NCBI RefSeq assembly: GCF_004923295.1
Contig: NZ_CP039636.1
Coordinates: 222,001 to 286,000, forward strand
DNA length: 64,000 nt
From: Azospirillum sp. TSH100
Lineage (GTDB): Bacteria > Pseudomonadota > Alphaproteobacteria > Azospirillales > Azospirillaceae
Direction: 5' to 3'
The notes under the pieces were generated by a model, which did not search any database, had not been told where the DNA came from, and worked only from the letters and a program-made list of their open reading frames with translations. Shown one piece after another: positions 47,732-57,074 of this stretch; the first letter of the stretch is position 1; each line of letters opens with the position of its first letter. The translations under genes were made by a program, and so were the position numbers.

Positions 47732-48610
47732 ATGACTGCCGCAACTCCCGACGCCATCGAAGACCGCAAGGCCCGCGCCGCCGCCTGGTTCCGGGAGCTG
47801 CGCGACCGCATCTGCGCCGCCTTCGAGGCGCTGGAGGACGAGCTGACCGGCACCCATGCCGATCTGCCCCCCGGCCGGTTCGAGCGCAAGGGCTGGACCC
47901 GCCCCGACCATGACGGCGGCGAGGGCGGCGGCGGCACCATGTCGGTGATGAAGGGCCGGGTGTTCGAGAAGGTCGGGGTCAACATCTCGACGGTCCATGG
48001 CACCTTCAGCCCGGAATTCCGCGGCAACATCCCCGGTGCGGCGGAAACCGGCGCGTTCTGGGCGGCGGGGATCAGTCTGGTGGCGCACATGCGCTCGCCG
48101 CTGGTGCCGGCGACGCACATGAACACCCGCCACATCGTGACGACCCAGGGCTGGTTCGGCGGCGGCGCCGACCTGACGCCAATGGTGCCGGACGAGCAGG
48201 ACACCGCCGATTTCCACGCCGGCCTGCGCGCCGCCTGCGACCGCCACGACCCGGACTATTACCCGCGCTACAAGGAATGGTGCGACCGCTACTTCCACCT
48301 GCCCCACCGCGGCGAGGCGCGCGGCGTCGGCGGCATCTTCTACGACCAGCTCGATTCGGGCGACTGGGAGGCGGATTTCGCCTTCACCCGCGACGTCGGC
48401 ACCGCCTTCCTCGACACCTACGCCGCCCTGGTCCGCCGGCACATGAACCGCCCCTGGACCGCCGAGCAGCGCGAGCACCAGCTGATCCGCCGTGGCCGGT
48501 ACGTGGAGTTCAACCTGCTCTACGACCGCGGCACCACCTTCGGCCTGAAGACCGGCGGCAACACCGAGGCGATCCTGATGAGCCTGCCGCCCGAGGTGAA
48601 GTGGCCGTGA
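47732..48610 (+). CDS. hemF: Aerobic coproporphyrinogen III oxidase
   Basis: A 292-residue oxygen-dependent enzyme of haem synthesis, making protoporphyrinogen IX. Motifs: [25 protein letters not shown] (about 72-96), HMNTRHI and [10 protein letters not shown] (about 130-150), [13 protein letters not shown], and [19 protein letters not shown] (about 253-271). Starts 24 bases after trmL, same strand, possibly one transcript. GGAAA site before ATG 47732. Confidence 0.95.
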   Translation: MTAATPDAIEDRKARAAAWFRELRDRICAAFEALEDELTGTHADLPPGRFERKGWTRPDHDGGEGGGGTMSVMKGRVFEKVGVNISTVHGTFSPEFRGNIPGAAETGAFWAAGISLVAHMRSPLVPATHMNTRHIVTTQGWFGGGADLTPMVPDEQDTADFHAGLRAACDRHDPDYYPRYKEWCDRYFHLPHRGEARGVGGIFYDQLDSGDWEADFAFTRDVGTAFLDTYAALVRRHMNRPWTAEQREHQLIRRGRYVEFNLLYDRGTTFGLKTGGNTEAILMSLPPEVKWP

Positions 48611-48624
48611 CCTAGCGGCCCGAC

Positions 48625-48975
48625 CTAACGGCGCTGCCCCATCTGTGCCCCCACCTGCAGCCAGGGCGCCCAGGCCTGCCGCATCATCTCGCCCCACAGC
48701 CGCATCGGCGCCATCCACAGCTCGGCCATCCCGGCGGCGGACGCCATCTGGTCGGCAGCCGGCTTCCCGAGCCCCGCGAAGCCGGGGCCGGCCAGCAGCA
48801 GCGGGTTCATCACGGTGGGGGCGAACAGCTTGGCGACGGCGTCGAAGGACGGGGTGGCGCGGAACTGGATGGCGATCACCTCCGCACCGTCGTCACCGGC
48901 CTCGCGGTGGCGGATCTGGATTTCCAGGTTCGGCAGATGGGCGGTCAGAATCGTCTCGTCCGGCTTGCGGTCCAT
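48625..48975 (-). CDS. Hypothetical protein
   Basis: A 116-residue soluble protein: a beta-rich first half (TILTAHLPNLEIQIRHREAGDDGAEVIAIQF) and a helical, Met/Trp-rich second half (AAGMAELWMAPMRLWGEMMRQAWAPWLQ) that looks phasin-like in composition. I do not recognise a family. ATG 48975 is preceded by GGAG nine bases upstream. Convergent with hemF and divergent from the topoisomerase. Confidence 0.65.
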   Translation of the reverse strand: MDRKPDETILTAHLPNLEIQIRHREAGDDGAEVIAIQFRATPSFDAVAKLFAPTVMNPLLLAGPGFAGLGKPAADQMASAAGMAELWMAPMRLWGEMMRQAWAPWLQVGAQMGQRR

Positions 48976-49103
48976 GGTCAGGCGCTCCAATCGGAAACGG
49001 GGCGGGATTTGCCCGAGCGAGGATAGGGTTTTCGCAACTGCGAAGAAACCCTCCCCGTAAGGCGTAACGGCAACCAATCCCCGTGCCGGCCGTTGATGGC
49101 CAT

Positions 49104-50234
49104 ATGGACAGCCCCCTTCCCTCCCCCGACGCCCCCTCGCCCGAAGCTCCGTCGCCCGAACAGGAAGCCGCCTGCGCCGGGCTGACCTACAGTTCCGACG
49201 AGATGCCGGGCATCCGGCGGCGGCGCTACGGCAAGGGCTTCCGCTTCCTCTGGCCAGACGGGAGGCAGGTGATGGAGGAGGAGACGCTGGACCGCATCAG
49301 GAAGCTGGCGATCCCGCCAGCTTACCGCGACGTCTGGATCTGCCCCGATCCCGACGGCCATCTCCAGGCGACCGGCCGCGACGCCAAGGGGCGCAAGCAG
49401 TACCGCTACCACCGGCGCTGGACCGAGCTGCGCGAGGGCACCAAGTTCGGCCGCATGCTGGATTTCTGCCGCGCCCTGCCCCCTCTGCGCGAGCGGGTGA
49501 ACGCCGACCTCGGCCATCGCGGCCTGCCGCGCGAGAAGGTGCTGGCGGCGGTGGTGCGGCTGCTGGAGACCACGCTGATCCGCGTCGGCAACGAGACCTA
49601 CGCCCGCGAGAATCAGAGCTACGGCCTGACCACCCTGCGCGACGACCATGCGGAGATCGAAGGAACGGAGGTCCGCTTCTCCTTCAAAGGCAAGTCCGGC
49701 AAGGAATGGAACGTCGCGCTGAAGGACCGGCGGCTGGCCCGCGTCGTCGCCGCCTGCCGCGACGTGCCCGGCGACGAGCTGTTCCAGTATCTCGACCGCG
49801 ACGGCCAGCGTCACGCCGTGACCTCCGGCGACGTCAACGCCTATCTGCGCGAGGCGACCGGCGCCGATTTCACCGCCAAGGACTTCCGCACCTGGGCCGG
49901 CACGGTGCTGGCCGCCATGGCTTTGCGGGAGTTCGAGAGCTTCGACAGCGCCAGCGCCGCCAAGCGCAACGTCACCCGCGCCATCGAGCAGGTCGCCACC
50001 CGGCTGGGCAACACCCCCAGCGTCTGCCGCAAGAGCTACGTCCACCCCGAAGTGCTGGACGCCTATCTGGAGGGCGGCCTGCTGGATTCGCTGAAGCGCG
50101 AGGTCGAGGCGGAGCTGCGCGACGAACTGGCCGGCCTGAGCGGCGAGGAAGCCGCGGTGCTGGCCTTCCTGCGCGAAAGGCTGGAGCGCGAGACGGCGGC
50201 CCGGACGCGGGAAGGAGCGCGGCGGAAGAATTAG
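49104..50234 (+). CDS. DNA topoisomerase IB
   Basis: A 376-residue type IB (poxvirus/eukaryote-like) topoisomerase that relaxes supercoils by a 3'-phosphotyrosine nick. N-terminal domain about 35-110 (GIRRRRYGKGFRFLWPDG; LAIPPAYRDVWICPDPDGHLQATGRDAKGRKQYRYH), catalytic residues including RVGNETYARENQSYGLTTLR (about 158) and KGKSGKEW, and the nucleophile Tyr in CRKSYVHP (about 309). The first 30 residues are a Pro/Ser/Glu-rich repeat. GTG 49083 is an alternative start. Found sporadically in alphaproteobacteria beside TopA. Confidence 0.93.
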   Translation: MDSPLPSPDAPSPEAPSPEQEAACAGLTYSSDEMPGIRRRRYGKGFRFLWPDGRQVMEEETLDRIRKLAIPPAYRDVWICPDPDGHLQATGRDAKGRKQYRYHRRWTELREGTKFGRMLDFCRALPPLRERVNADLGHRGLPREKVLAAVVRLLETTLIRVGNETYARENQSYGLTTLRDDHAEIEGTEVRFSFKGKSGKEWNVALKDRRLARVVAACRDVPGDELFQYLDRDGQRHAVTSGDVNAYLREATGADFTAKDFRTWAGTVLAAMALREFESFDSASAAKRNVTRAIEQVATRLGNTPSVCRKSYVHPEVLDAYLEGGLLDSLKREVEAELRDELAGLSGEEAAVLAFLRERLERETAARTREGARRKN

Positions 50235-50258
50235 GGGCGTCCCTTGGGGACGTCCCTC

Positions 50259-52253
50259 TCAAACCGCCTCGGCCGTCTCCGTCACCGGCAGCAGGCGGCG
50301 CATGACCAGACACACCAGATCGCCGGCGATCGCGCCGTCCGCACCGACATGCCCCTGCACCGCGCGCAGAACCGTCTCCGTGCGGTCGCGAACCGACATG
50401 CCGCGGCTTTGGGCCAGGGCGGCGGCGAGGCGCTCCTCGCCGAAGGGGGCGCGCTGGGCATCGACGGAGTGCAGAACACCGCCCGTGCACAGGAACAGCG
50501 TCTCGTCCTGGTTCAGCACCACGGTCGCCTCGAGGTAGGGGGCGCCGCGGCGCACGCCCAGGGCGGGGCCGCCGATCTCCGACAGGAACTGCACCGTGCC
50601 GTCGACCGCGATGCGCGCGGCGCCGCGATGGCCGGCGGAGGCATGCACCAGGGCGCCGGTGACGCGGTCGTAAACGGCGACGAAGGCGGTGGCGAAGCCG
50701 TTGAAGGGACTTTCGCCGCACAGCCGTTCGTTGGCATGGGTCAGGATCGCCGCCGGGCCGACGCCGGGACGCGCCGCCTCGCGGATGGCGCCACGCACCA
50801 TCAGCATCAGGAAGGCCGCCGGCACGCCGCCGCCCGACACGCCGGCGGCGACCAGCAGGCTGTGGCGCTCGTCCAGCTCGATCACGTCGTAGAAATCGCC
50901 GCTGACCGCATGGCCGGGCACCAGGATGCCGTAGAACTGGCTGTCGCGGCCGACCGGCAACTGGCGCGGCAGCAGGCCGGACTGCACGTCGCGGGCGGCG
51001 CGCTGCTCCTCCTCGATCAGCTGTTCGGCAGCGGCCAGCTTCTCGCTCTTGGTTTCCAGCTCCGCCCCGCGCATCACCAGCTGGGCGTCGAGGGTCTCCT
51101 CTCGCGCGCTCGCCTCCATCGCCATGCGGCGGAAGACGCGGGACAGGCGGCCGAACTCGTCATCGCGGTCGGCGGCCTCGTTCAGGGTGAGGGGGTTGAA
51201 GCGCCCGGCCTCCACCGCCTTGACCGCCTCGCTCAGCCGCTCCACCGGCGCCATCTGGTCGCGGGCGAAACGCAGGCAGGCATAGACGCCGAGCGCCAGC
51301 ACGAAGATGCCGACGAGCCCGCCGATCTTCAGCTGGCGGCTCAGCATCGCGCCCGGCTCGGTATAAGGAACGCGGACCACCGCCACCGTCGGCACGCCGG
51401 CCGCGGAAGCAGGGGCGACGGCGGGGCCGGCATATCTGATCGGCGCCAGCGCCAGCAGGCTGCCGCCCGACAGGCGGACGGTCACGTCGGAACCGGGCAG
51501 CACCGCCTTGGCCGCGGCGGTGTCGGCCTCGGACAGCGGGTTGCCGGCGCCATCGGCCATCACGGCGCCACGGGCCAGCACCCGGCCGTCGCGGTCGAGC
51601 AGCCATGCCGCCTCGACCGCACGGGTGGCGAGCAGACCGTCGATCAGCCCATCGGTCCCCGACTTGCGCAGCAGCTCGCCCAGCCGCCGCACATCGGCGC
51701 CGACCTGGACGATGCGCGGCTTGTCGACGCCGGCCACCCCGGCGAACTTCATCAGCTTGCCGTTTTCCATCGCCGGTTCGGAAACCACCGAAGCGGGAGA
51801 ACGGTTCAGCAAACCGTTATAGGCGCCGTGGCGCGGACCGCCCTTGGCATCCTGGCCGAACAGCGGGTCGGGGCCGGGCAGATTGTGCAGATAGGCCCGG
51901 CCGCGGTTGTCGGTGATCCACATCTCGTCCGGACCGCCGGCCTCGGCGATCTGCTTCAGCCGGTCGTTGATGGCGCGCGGCGCCAGCTTCGCCGTTTCCG
52001 CCAGCGCCACCAGATGGGCGGTCAGCGTCGCTTCCGACAAAAGCCGTTCAGACAGCAGCGCGTCGGCCTCCTGCGGGATGTCGCGGGCCTGGGCGGCACC
52101 GCGGGCGAGAAGGCCGGCGGCCAGCCGCGCCTCGGTCCCGATCCGCTCGGTCAGGGCGGCGCGCGTGGTGAAGGCCATCGCCGTGGTGACCGCCACCACC
52201 GCCAGCAGCACCAGACCGGTGACCAGCAGGATCAAACGCTGTTGGAACGTCAT
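50259..52253 (-). CDS. SpoIIE/PP2C-type protein with sensor region, probably inactive
   Basis: A 664-residue membrane protein: helix 7-29, a large periplasmic sensor domain (about 30-318), second helix (about 322-343), a HAMP-like segment (APVERLSEAVKAVEAGRFNPL), a coiled coil and a C-terminal SpoIIE/PP2C domain from about 430. Several family blocks are intact (SGDFYDVIEL, GVPAAFLMLMVRGAIRE), but two metal-binding aspartates of active family members are glycine: G471 in AAGVSGGG (normally GDVSGxG) and G591 in CTGGVL (normally TDGV). I infer loss of phosphatase activity and perhaps a purely scaffolding or sensing role. Confidence 0.85.
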   Translation of the reverse strand: MTFQQRLILLVTGLVLLAVVAVTTAMAFTTRAALTERIGTEARLAAGLLARGAAQARDIPQEADALLSERLLSEATLTAHLVALAETAKLAPRAINDRLKQIAEAGGPDEMWITDNRGRAYLHNLPGPDPLFGQDAKGGPRHGAYNGLLNRSPASVVSEPAMENGKLMKFAGVAGVDKPRIVQVGADVRRLGELLRKSGTDGLIDGLLATRAVEAAWLLDRDGRVLARGAVMADGAGNPLSEADTAAAKAVLPGSDVTVRLSGGSLLALAPIRYAGPAVAPASAAGVPTVAVVRVPYTEPGAMLSRQLKIGGLVGIFVLALGVYACLRFARDQMAPVERLSEAVKAVEAGRFNPLTLNEAADRDDEFGRLSRVFRRMAMEASAREETLDAQLVMRGAELETKSEKLAAAEQLIEEEQRAARDVQSGLLPRQLPVGRDSQFYGILVPGHAVSGDFYDVIELDERHSLLVAAGVSGGGVPAAFLMLMVRGAIREAARPGVGPAAILTHANERLCGESPFNGFATAFVAVYDRVTGALVHASAGHRGAARIAVDGTVQFLSEIGGPALGVRRGAPYLEATVVLNQDETLFLCTGGVLHSVDAQRAPFGEERLAAALAQSRGMSVRDRTETVLRAVQGHVGADGAIAGDLVCLVMRRLLPVTETAEAV

Positions 52254-52524
52254 GGGATTGCGCCCGCCCCCTGTCGCGGAAGTAGATGGCTGTTGCCACC
52301 GCTTCTACCGGTCCGGGACGCGCAAGTCCAGGCGCCGGGGCGTCACACCGATCATGTCACGGCGACGGATGGACGCAGCGGCCCTTGCGCCCGGCCTGGA
52401 GGCGGTCCACGCAAGATTCGACCGCAGGCGCGACATTATCTCTTTCGTAACCAGATGGTCCGTAAGACGGAAAGACCTGCCGCCTTTCCGCTGGCCGCCT
52501 TCCTGCTGGTGCACGCCGATGCCG

Positions 52525-52893
52525 ATGAATGTCCTGGAAATCGCCGTCTATGCCATGGTCCTCACCGCCAGCCAGCCGCACCCCTACGAATGCGTCGCGG
52601 TGAAGCCGGAGGGGGTGAACTGCACCAACGGCCTGTCGGCCAAGCCCGATGGCCCGAACCTGCTGTTCAACACCGGCGTCCAGGTGATGAAGGACCGTCA
52701 GGGCCGCGTGCAGCTGAGCAACGGGCTGCAAACCCGCTTCGACAGCTCCGCCTGGGTGGAGTTCCAGGATGCGGGAAAGAAGCCGGTGGTCAGCGTCCGC
52801 AAGACCGGCCCGCTGCGCTTCAAATTCTCTAACGGCTTCCAGTGCGAGGCGATGGGCAACCCGGAAGACATGGCCCGCTGCTACAAGCCCTGA
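52525..52893 (+). CDS. Hypothetical exported or anchored protein
   Basis: A 122-residue protein with a short hydrophobic N-terminus (MNVLEIAVYAMVLTASQ) that may be a weak signal peptide, then a beta-rich domain with four cysteines (about 22, 31, 104 and 117) that could form disulphides. No family recognised. ATGs at 52519 and 52525 are both possible; neither has a strong ribosome site. The frame is open far upstream without family similarity. Confidence 0.6.
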   Translation: MNVLEIAVYAMVLTASQPHPYECVAVKPEGVNCTNGLSAKPDGPNLLFNTGVQVMKDRQGRVQLSNGLQTRFDSSAWVEFQDAGKKPVVSVRKTGPLRFKFSNGFQCEAMGNPEDMARCYKP

Positions 52894-52906
52894 CGGCTGG
52901 CGTTCT

Positions 52907-53263
52907 TCAACGATTGATGCCGCGTCGCTCCATCTCGTCCTCGATGGCGCGGCGGTTCTGCCGGATCTGGCGCTGCTCCTCGCCCAGCCGGTCATACTGG
53001 CTGCGCAGGTCGCGGTCGGAATAGTCGCTGTAGGCGTTGCCGCGGCGGTTGCCGGACGATCCTTCATAGCGGCGCCCGTCGCGGTTCAGGTCGCGGTCGT
53101 CCGCCGCCCGGTCGTTGCGGTCCTGCGGATAGGCGTTGGGGTTGACGGCGCGGTTCAGCTGGTCCAGGGCCCCGCCCCAAACATTCTGGGATTGCCCGGT
53201 CTGGGCCAGCACCGGTGACGAGACGGCCAGGACGGCCACGGCAGCCAGGATGATCCTACGCAT
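52907..53263 (-). CDS. Small secreted charged protein
   Basis: A 118-residue exported protein: signal peptide 1-20 (SSPVLA-QTG), a middle rich in Asn, Asp and Arg (about 38-75) and a C-terminal amphipathic helix (LRSQYDRLGEEQRQIRQNRRAIEDEMERRG) likely to form a coiled coil. Function unknown. Convergent with the preceding gene, 13 bases between stops. Confidence 0.7.
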   Translation of the reverse strand: MRRIILAAVAVLAVSSPVLAQTGQSQNVWGGALDQLNRAVNPNAYPQDRNDRAADDRDLNRDGRRYEGSSGNRRGNAYSDYSDRDLRSQYDRLGEEQRQIRQNRRAIEDEMERRGINR

Positions 53264-53330
53264 TGGACATATCCCCTCATGCGGTTGTCGTTTCCTTCTG
53301 ACAACCGCCGGGGAACCGATCCGTCACGCC

Positions 53331-54290
53331 TCACACGGGGTCGGGGCCCAGGTTGCCGCGTCCATGCGGCGCGTCGAGATCCAGCTCCGGCCCCTTCGGC
53401 ACGATGCCGGTCGGGTTGATGGTGGCGTGGCTGCCGTAGTAATGGCGCTTGATGTGGTCGAAATTCACCGTCCCGGCCACGCCCGGCACCTGATAGAGGT
53501 CGCGCAGATAGCCGGACAGGTGCGGATAGTCGGCGATCCGCCGCTGGTTGCACTTGAAATGCCCGACATAGACGGCGTCGAAGCGCACCAGCGTGGTGAA
53601 CAGCCGCCAGTCCGCCTCGGTCAGCCGGTTGCCGACCAACCAGCGCCGGCTCGCCAGCCTGGCGTCGAGGTCGTCCAGCGCCGCGAACAGCGCGTCGAAG
53701 GCGGCCTCGTACTTGTCCTGGGAGGTCGCGAAGCCGGCCTTATAGACGCCGTTGTTGACGGCGTCATAGACGAAGGCGTTGACGCGGTCGATCTCCTCCG
53801 CCAGTTCCGCCGGGTAGAAATCGGCGCGCACGTCGGTGAAGGCGTCGAATTCGCGGTTGAGCATGCGGATGATCTCCGCCGACTCGTTGTTCACGATGCC
53901 GCCGGTCTTCCTGTCCCACAGGACCGGGACGGTCACCCGGCCGCTGTAGCCGGGCTTCGCCTTCAGATAGACCTCGTACAGCCGCCCGGCGCCGGTGACC
54001 GGCTCCGCTTCGGCGAAGGTCCAGCCCTCCGACAGCATCAGCGGTTCGACCACGCTGACGCCGATCACCCCGTCCAGCCGCTTCAGCTTGCGGAAGATCA
54101 GCGTGCGGTGCGCCCAGGGGCAGGCCAGCGACACCATCAGGTGATAACGCCCGGCCTCCGCCGGATAGGGGGTGGAGCCGTCGGCCGACACCCGGTCGCG
54201 GAACTGCGCCTCCGTCCGGACGAACGCGCCGCCTGTCTTCCTGGTGTCGTACCACTGGTCGCGCCACTGTCCATCGATCAGCAGGCCCAC
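53331..54290 (-). CDS. yqjG: Glutathionyl-hydroquinone reductase (YqjG/Xi-class GST)
   Basis: A 319-residue Xi-class glutathione transferase that reduces glutathionyl-hydroquinones. The catalytic cysteine is C57 in LACPWAHRT. Further family blocks: VPVLWDRKTGGIVNNESAEIIRML (about 121-144) and NNGVYKAGFATSQDKYEAAF (about 178-197), and KRHYYGSHATINPTGIVPKGP near the C-terminus. Located 33 bases after wrbA, same strand; both act on quinones, so a quinone-stress unit is likely. Confidence 0.93.
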   Translation of the reverse strand: MGLLIDGQWRDQWYDTRKTGGAFVRTEAQFRDRVSADGSTPYPAEAGRYHLMVSLACPWAHRTLIFRKLKRLDGVIGVSVVEPLMLSEGWTFAEAEPVTGAGRLYEVYLKAKPGYSGRVTVPVLWDRKTGGIVNNESAEIIRMLNREFDAFTDVRADFYPAELAEEIDRVNAFVYDAVNNGVYKAGFATSQDKYEAAFDALFAALDDLDARLASRRWLVGNRLTEADWRLFTTLVRFDAVYVGHFKCNQRRIADYPHLSGYLRDLYQVPGVAGTVNFDHIKRHYYGSHATINPTGIVPKGPELDLDAPHGRGNLGPDPV

Positions 54291-54323
54291 GGCTCCCTCC
54301 TCTTCTCTACTGTCTAACCGGCA

Positions 54324-54926
54324 TCAACCGTGCAGCTTGGCGGTGATCTCGGCGACATGGCGGCCCTGGAAGCGGGCACCGTCGAGTTCGACCGCGCTCG
54401 GACGGCGCGAACCGTCGCCGCCGGCGATGGTGCTGGCGCCATAGGGCGAGTTGCCCATCACTTCCGAAACGCCCATCTGGCCCTGGAAGGAATAGGGAAG
54501 GCCGACGATCACCAGGCCCAGGTGCAGAAGCACGGTGTGGGTGCTGAGAATGGTGCTTTCCTGACCGCCATGCTGGGTGGCGGTGGAGGTGAAGACGCTG
54601 CCGACCTTGCCGTTCAGCGCCCCTTTGGCCCACAGCCCGCCGGTCTGGTCGAGGAAGTTCTTCATCTGCGACGCCATGTTGCCGTAGCGGGTCGGCGTGC
54701 CGATGATGATCGCGTCATACTGGGCCAGCTCATCGACGGTGGCGACGGGGATGTTGCTCTCGTCCTTGTAATGGGCGGACTGGCGGACGGCCTCCGGCAC
54801 CAGTTCGGGCACGCGCTTCACCGCCACCTCGGTCCCGGCGACGGAGCGGGCGCCCTCGGCCACCGCCTGCGCCATCTCCGACACGTGACCCCAGCTGCTG
54901 TAATAGAGGACCAGAACCTTCGCCAT
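54324..54926 (-). CDS. wrbA: NAD(P)H:quinone oxidoreductase WrbA
   Basis: A 200-residue flavodoxin-like FMN enzyme reducing quinones by two electrons. [23 protein letters not shown] (about 4-26) binds FMN phosphate; [24 protein letters not shown] (about 74-97) and [10 protein letters not shown] are WrbA signatures. GGGAG site before ATG 54926. Divergent from a LysR gene, with two perfect 15-base repeats just upstream. Confidence 0.94.
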   Translation of the reverse strand: MAKVLVLYYSSWGHVSEMAQAVAEGARSVAGTEVAVKRVPELVPEAVRQSAHYKDESNIPVATVDELAQYDAIIIGTPTRYGNMASQMKNFLDQTGGLWAKGALNGKVGSVFTSTATQHGGQESTILSTHTVLLHLGLVIVGLPYSFQGQMGVSEVMGNSPYGASTIAGGDGSRRPSAVELDGARFQGRHVAEITAKLHG

Positions 54927-54940
54927 CGTCGTCACTCCCT

Positions 54941-54970
54941 GTTCGGTTGAACGATGTTCGGTTGAACGAT
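54941..54970. promoter_or_regulatory. Two tandem 15-base repeats upstream of wrbA
   Basis: GTTCGGTTGAACGAT occurs twice, head to tail, without a gap. Each copy contains the dyad GTTC-N4-GAAC. The pair lies 15 to 44 bases upstream of the wrbA start codon, a position for an operator or overlapping the promoter/leader. Confidence 0.65.
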
Positions 54971-55057
54971 CACGTCGCCGCGGCCGGTGCCGGCCCGGCG
55001 GTGACACCAGAAATAGGGCGCGGCGGCGCTTCCGGTAATCCCGGATCTTGGCACCTC

Positions 55058-55080
55058 ATTGTTTCCGGGTGTACAACAAT
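55058..55080. promoter_or_regulatory. LysR-type binding box at the lysR start
   Basis: ATTGTT-N11-AACAAT is a perfect inverted repeat with the T-N11-A spacing of LysR boxes. It ends three bases before the LysR ATG (55084), so binding there should repress the regulator's own gene. Confidence 0.6.
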
Positions 55081-55083
55081 GCC

Positions 55084-56028
55084 ATGGATCGCCTCGACGA
55101 CATGCTCGCCTTCATCAAGGTGGTGGACACCAAGAGCTTCACCGCCGCCGCCGACCGGCTCAACCTGTCGAAGTCGGTGGTCTCCCGCCGCATCGGCGAG
55201 CTGGAGAACAGGCTCGGCGCGCGGCTGCTGAACCGCACCACCCGCAAGCTCAGCCTGACCGAGGTGGGCCAAGCCTATTACGAGCGCTGCACCCGCATCC
55301 TCGCCGATCTGGAGGAGGCGGAACAGGCGGTCGCCGACCTGCATGCCGCCCCGCGCGGCCGGCTGCGGCTGAACGCGCCGGTCAGCTTCGGCATCCTGCA
55401 TCTGGCCCCGGCGGTGGCGGAGTTCCTGGAGCGCTATCCGGCCATCGAGATCGACATGGACCTGAATGACCGCACGGTCGATCTGGTCGACGAGGGCTAT
55501 GATCTGGCGGTGCGCATCGGCCGGCTGCGCGACAGTTCGCTGATCGCCCGGCGGCTGGCCCCGGCGCGGATGGCCTGCTGCGCCAGCCCGGCCTATCTGC
55601 AAAAGCACGGTGTGCCACAGACGCCGGAGGATCTGAGCAACCACAATTGCCTGATCTACACCAACCTGCCGACGCCCGACCTGTGGCCCTTCATCGTCGA
55701 TGGGGAGACGCGCAGCGTCCGGGTCTCAGGCCCGATCCGCAGCAACAACGGCGACCTGCTGCGCGAAGCGGCGACAGCCGGCGTCGGCTTCATCATGTCG
55801 CCGACCTTCCTGTGCGGGCAGGCGCTGACGCGCGGCGAGCTGGTCAGCGTGCTGCACCGCCATGTTCCGTCGGAGGTCAGCGTCAACGCCGTCTATCCGC
55901 AGAACCGACACCTGTCGCCGAAGGTGCGGGTGTTCGTCGATTTCCTGGTGCAGCGCTTCGGCCCGCGCCCCTATTGGGACTGCGCGCTGCTCGACGCCCT
56001 GCCGCATGAGTATGGCCCCCAGGAATAG
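55084..56028 (+). CDS. LysR-family regulator divergent from wrbA
   Basis: A 314-residue LysR protein of the CrgA/DsdC-like group: N-terminal HTH (MLAFIKVVDTKSFTAAADRLNLSKSVVSRRIGELENRLGARLLNRTTRKLSLTE, spanning about 7-60) and effector-binding domain from about 90 (RLRLNAPVSFGILHLAPAVAEF). Relatives often control quinone or electrophile-responsive reductases. With its divergent position and the operator-like repeats it most likely controls wrbA and yqjG and itself. Confidence 0.9.
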   Translation: MDRLDDMLAFIKVVDTKSFTAAADRLNLSKSVVSRRIGELENRLGARLLNRTTRKLSLTEVGQAYYERCTRILADLEEAEQAVADLHAAPRGRLRLNAPVSFGILHLAPAVAEFLERYPAIEIDMDLNDRTVDLVDEGYDLAVRIGRLRDSSLIARRLAPARMACCASPAYLQKHGVPQTPEDLSNHNCLIYTNLPTPDLWPFIVDGETRSVRVSGPIRSNNGDLLREAATAGVGFIMSPTFLCGQALTRGELVSVLHRHVPSEVSVNAVYPQNRHLSPKVRVFVDFLVQRFGPRPYWDCALLDALPHEYGPQE

Positions 56029-56069
56029 AGCCCCCGGCGGGACGGGCGAGCCTTCCCAGGCCGGCGGCC

Positions 56070-56462
56070 TCAGGTCGGCGAGTTCGGCCGGCGGCGGGAG
56101 CGCAGATTCAGCGCGGTGATGAAGTTCGGCTGCTGGCCGACCACCGGGCCCTGGGGAACCGGCTTCTTCGGAGCGGTCGACAGGAAGCCGCCGACCCGGC
56201 TGCGCAGCTCGACCGAATGATGCGCCGCCTCGTCCGCGGTCTCCGCCACCTGGCGGCGGACCGACGGTTCCAGCGTGTTGAAGGCGCGCGAGGCGAACTC
56301 GAAGGCCGGCTGCGATTTGGTGGCGATCACCTGACGCAGCGCCTTGGACACCAGCACCGTGTCGAGACCGCCCGGCCCCTCGACCCCATCCAGCACGTCG
56401 GCCAGGATGCCGATGGCCTGGAGCGTGCGGTTGTCGTCCAGCGAAAGGTCGTGAGCGTCCAT
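56070..56462 (-). CDS. Hypothetical protein
   Basis: A 130-residue, probably soluble helical protein ending in a basic tail (LNLRSRRRPNSPT). No family recognised. GGAAGACCCGT precedes the ATG weakly. Stands alone between the LysR gene and the GyrI-like gene. Confidence 0.55.
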   Translation of the reverse strand: MDAHDLSLDDNRTLQAIGILADVLDGVEGPGGLDTVLVSKALRQVIATKSQPAFEFASRAFNTLEPSVRRQVAETADEAAHHSVELRSRVGGFLSTAPKKPVPQGPVVGQQPNFITALNLRSRRRPNSPT

Positions 56463-56609
56463 ACGGGTCTTCCGATCGTCTCAAGCGGTACGGGTCTCGC
56501 CCCTGCGGATACCCAGGTGCAGCAGATGAATCATAGTGTTTGCGCCGGCATCTGGCAATGGACGCCGGTATGCGACGGCAGCGGAATCGTCAAGACCGCG
56601 ATTGTTCCG

Positions 56610-57053
56610 TCACACCGGAGCCGGCAATTGCGGAGCGAGCGCCAGATGCAACTCGTGGCGCCCCTCCCGCTGCCCCGGCCGGTAACCGAAATCGAGTGCC
56701 ACGCCCGACAGCGTCAGACCATTGGCCCCGGCATGGGCATGAAGCCGGGCGAAGCCATCGGCGATCGCCGTCTGCGGGCCGTCCTGCACGGTGCGCAGAT
56801 AGCGGCCGGCGTCGAGGTCGACGCGGACCATGCCGTCGGGGATCTCGCTCGCCTTCGCCGCCATGAAGCCGACGAGTTGGCGGTGCAGCCCGTTTTCCTC
56901 CGGCAGCGACACCGCCGCGAAGGCGGCGGTCCCGACATCGGCGGCGAACACGCGCTCCCACGCCGCGGCGACCGTGGCGGGCAAATCCTCCCGGCTCGCC
57001 TCGACCATGCAGCCGATGACGGTCAGTTCGGGAAAAGTCACTGTTTCGATCAT
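56610..57053 (-). CDS. GyrI-like small-molecule-binding protein
   Basis: A 147-residue stand-alone GyrI-like/AraC effector-binding (SOUL-type) domain: FPELTVIGCMVEASREDLPATVAAAWERVF at the N-terminus, central GLHRQLVGFMAAKASEIPDGMVRVDLDAGRYLRTVQDGP, and a C-terminal strand. Such single domains bind small hydrophobic or cationic compounds. ATG 57053 has GAGGG six bases upstream. 21 bases after pabC, same strand, so at the end of that chain. Confidence 0.75.
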   Translation of the reverse strand: MIETVTFPELTVIGCMVEASREDLPATVAAAWERVFAADVGTAAFAAVSLPEENGLHRQLVGFMAAKASEIPDGMVRVDLDAGRYLRTVQDGPQTAIADGFARLHAHAGANGLTLSGVALDFGYRPGQREGRHELHLALAPQLPAPV

Positions 57054-57074
57054 CACGGTCCCTCGGATGGCGAA

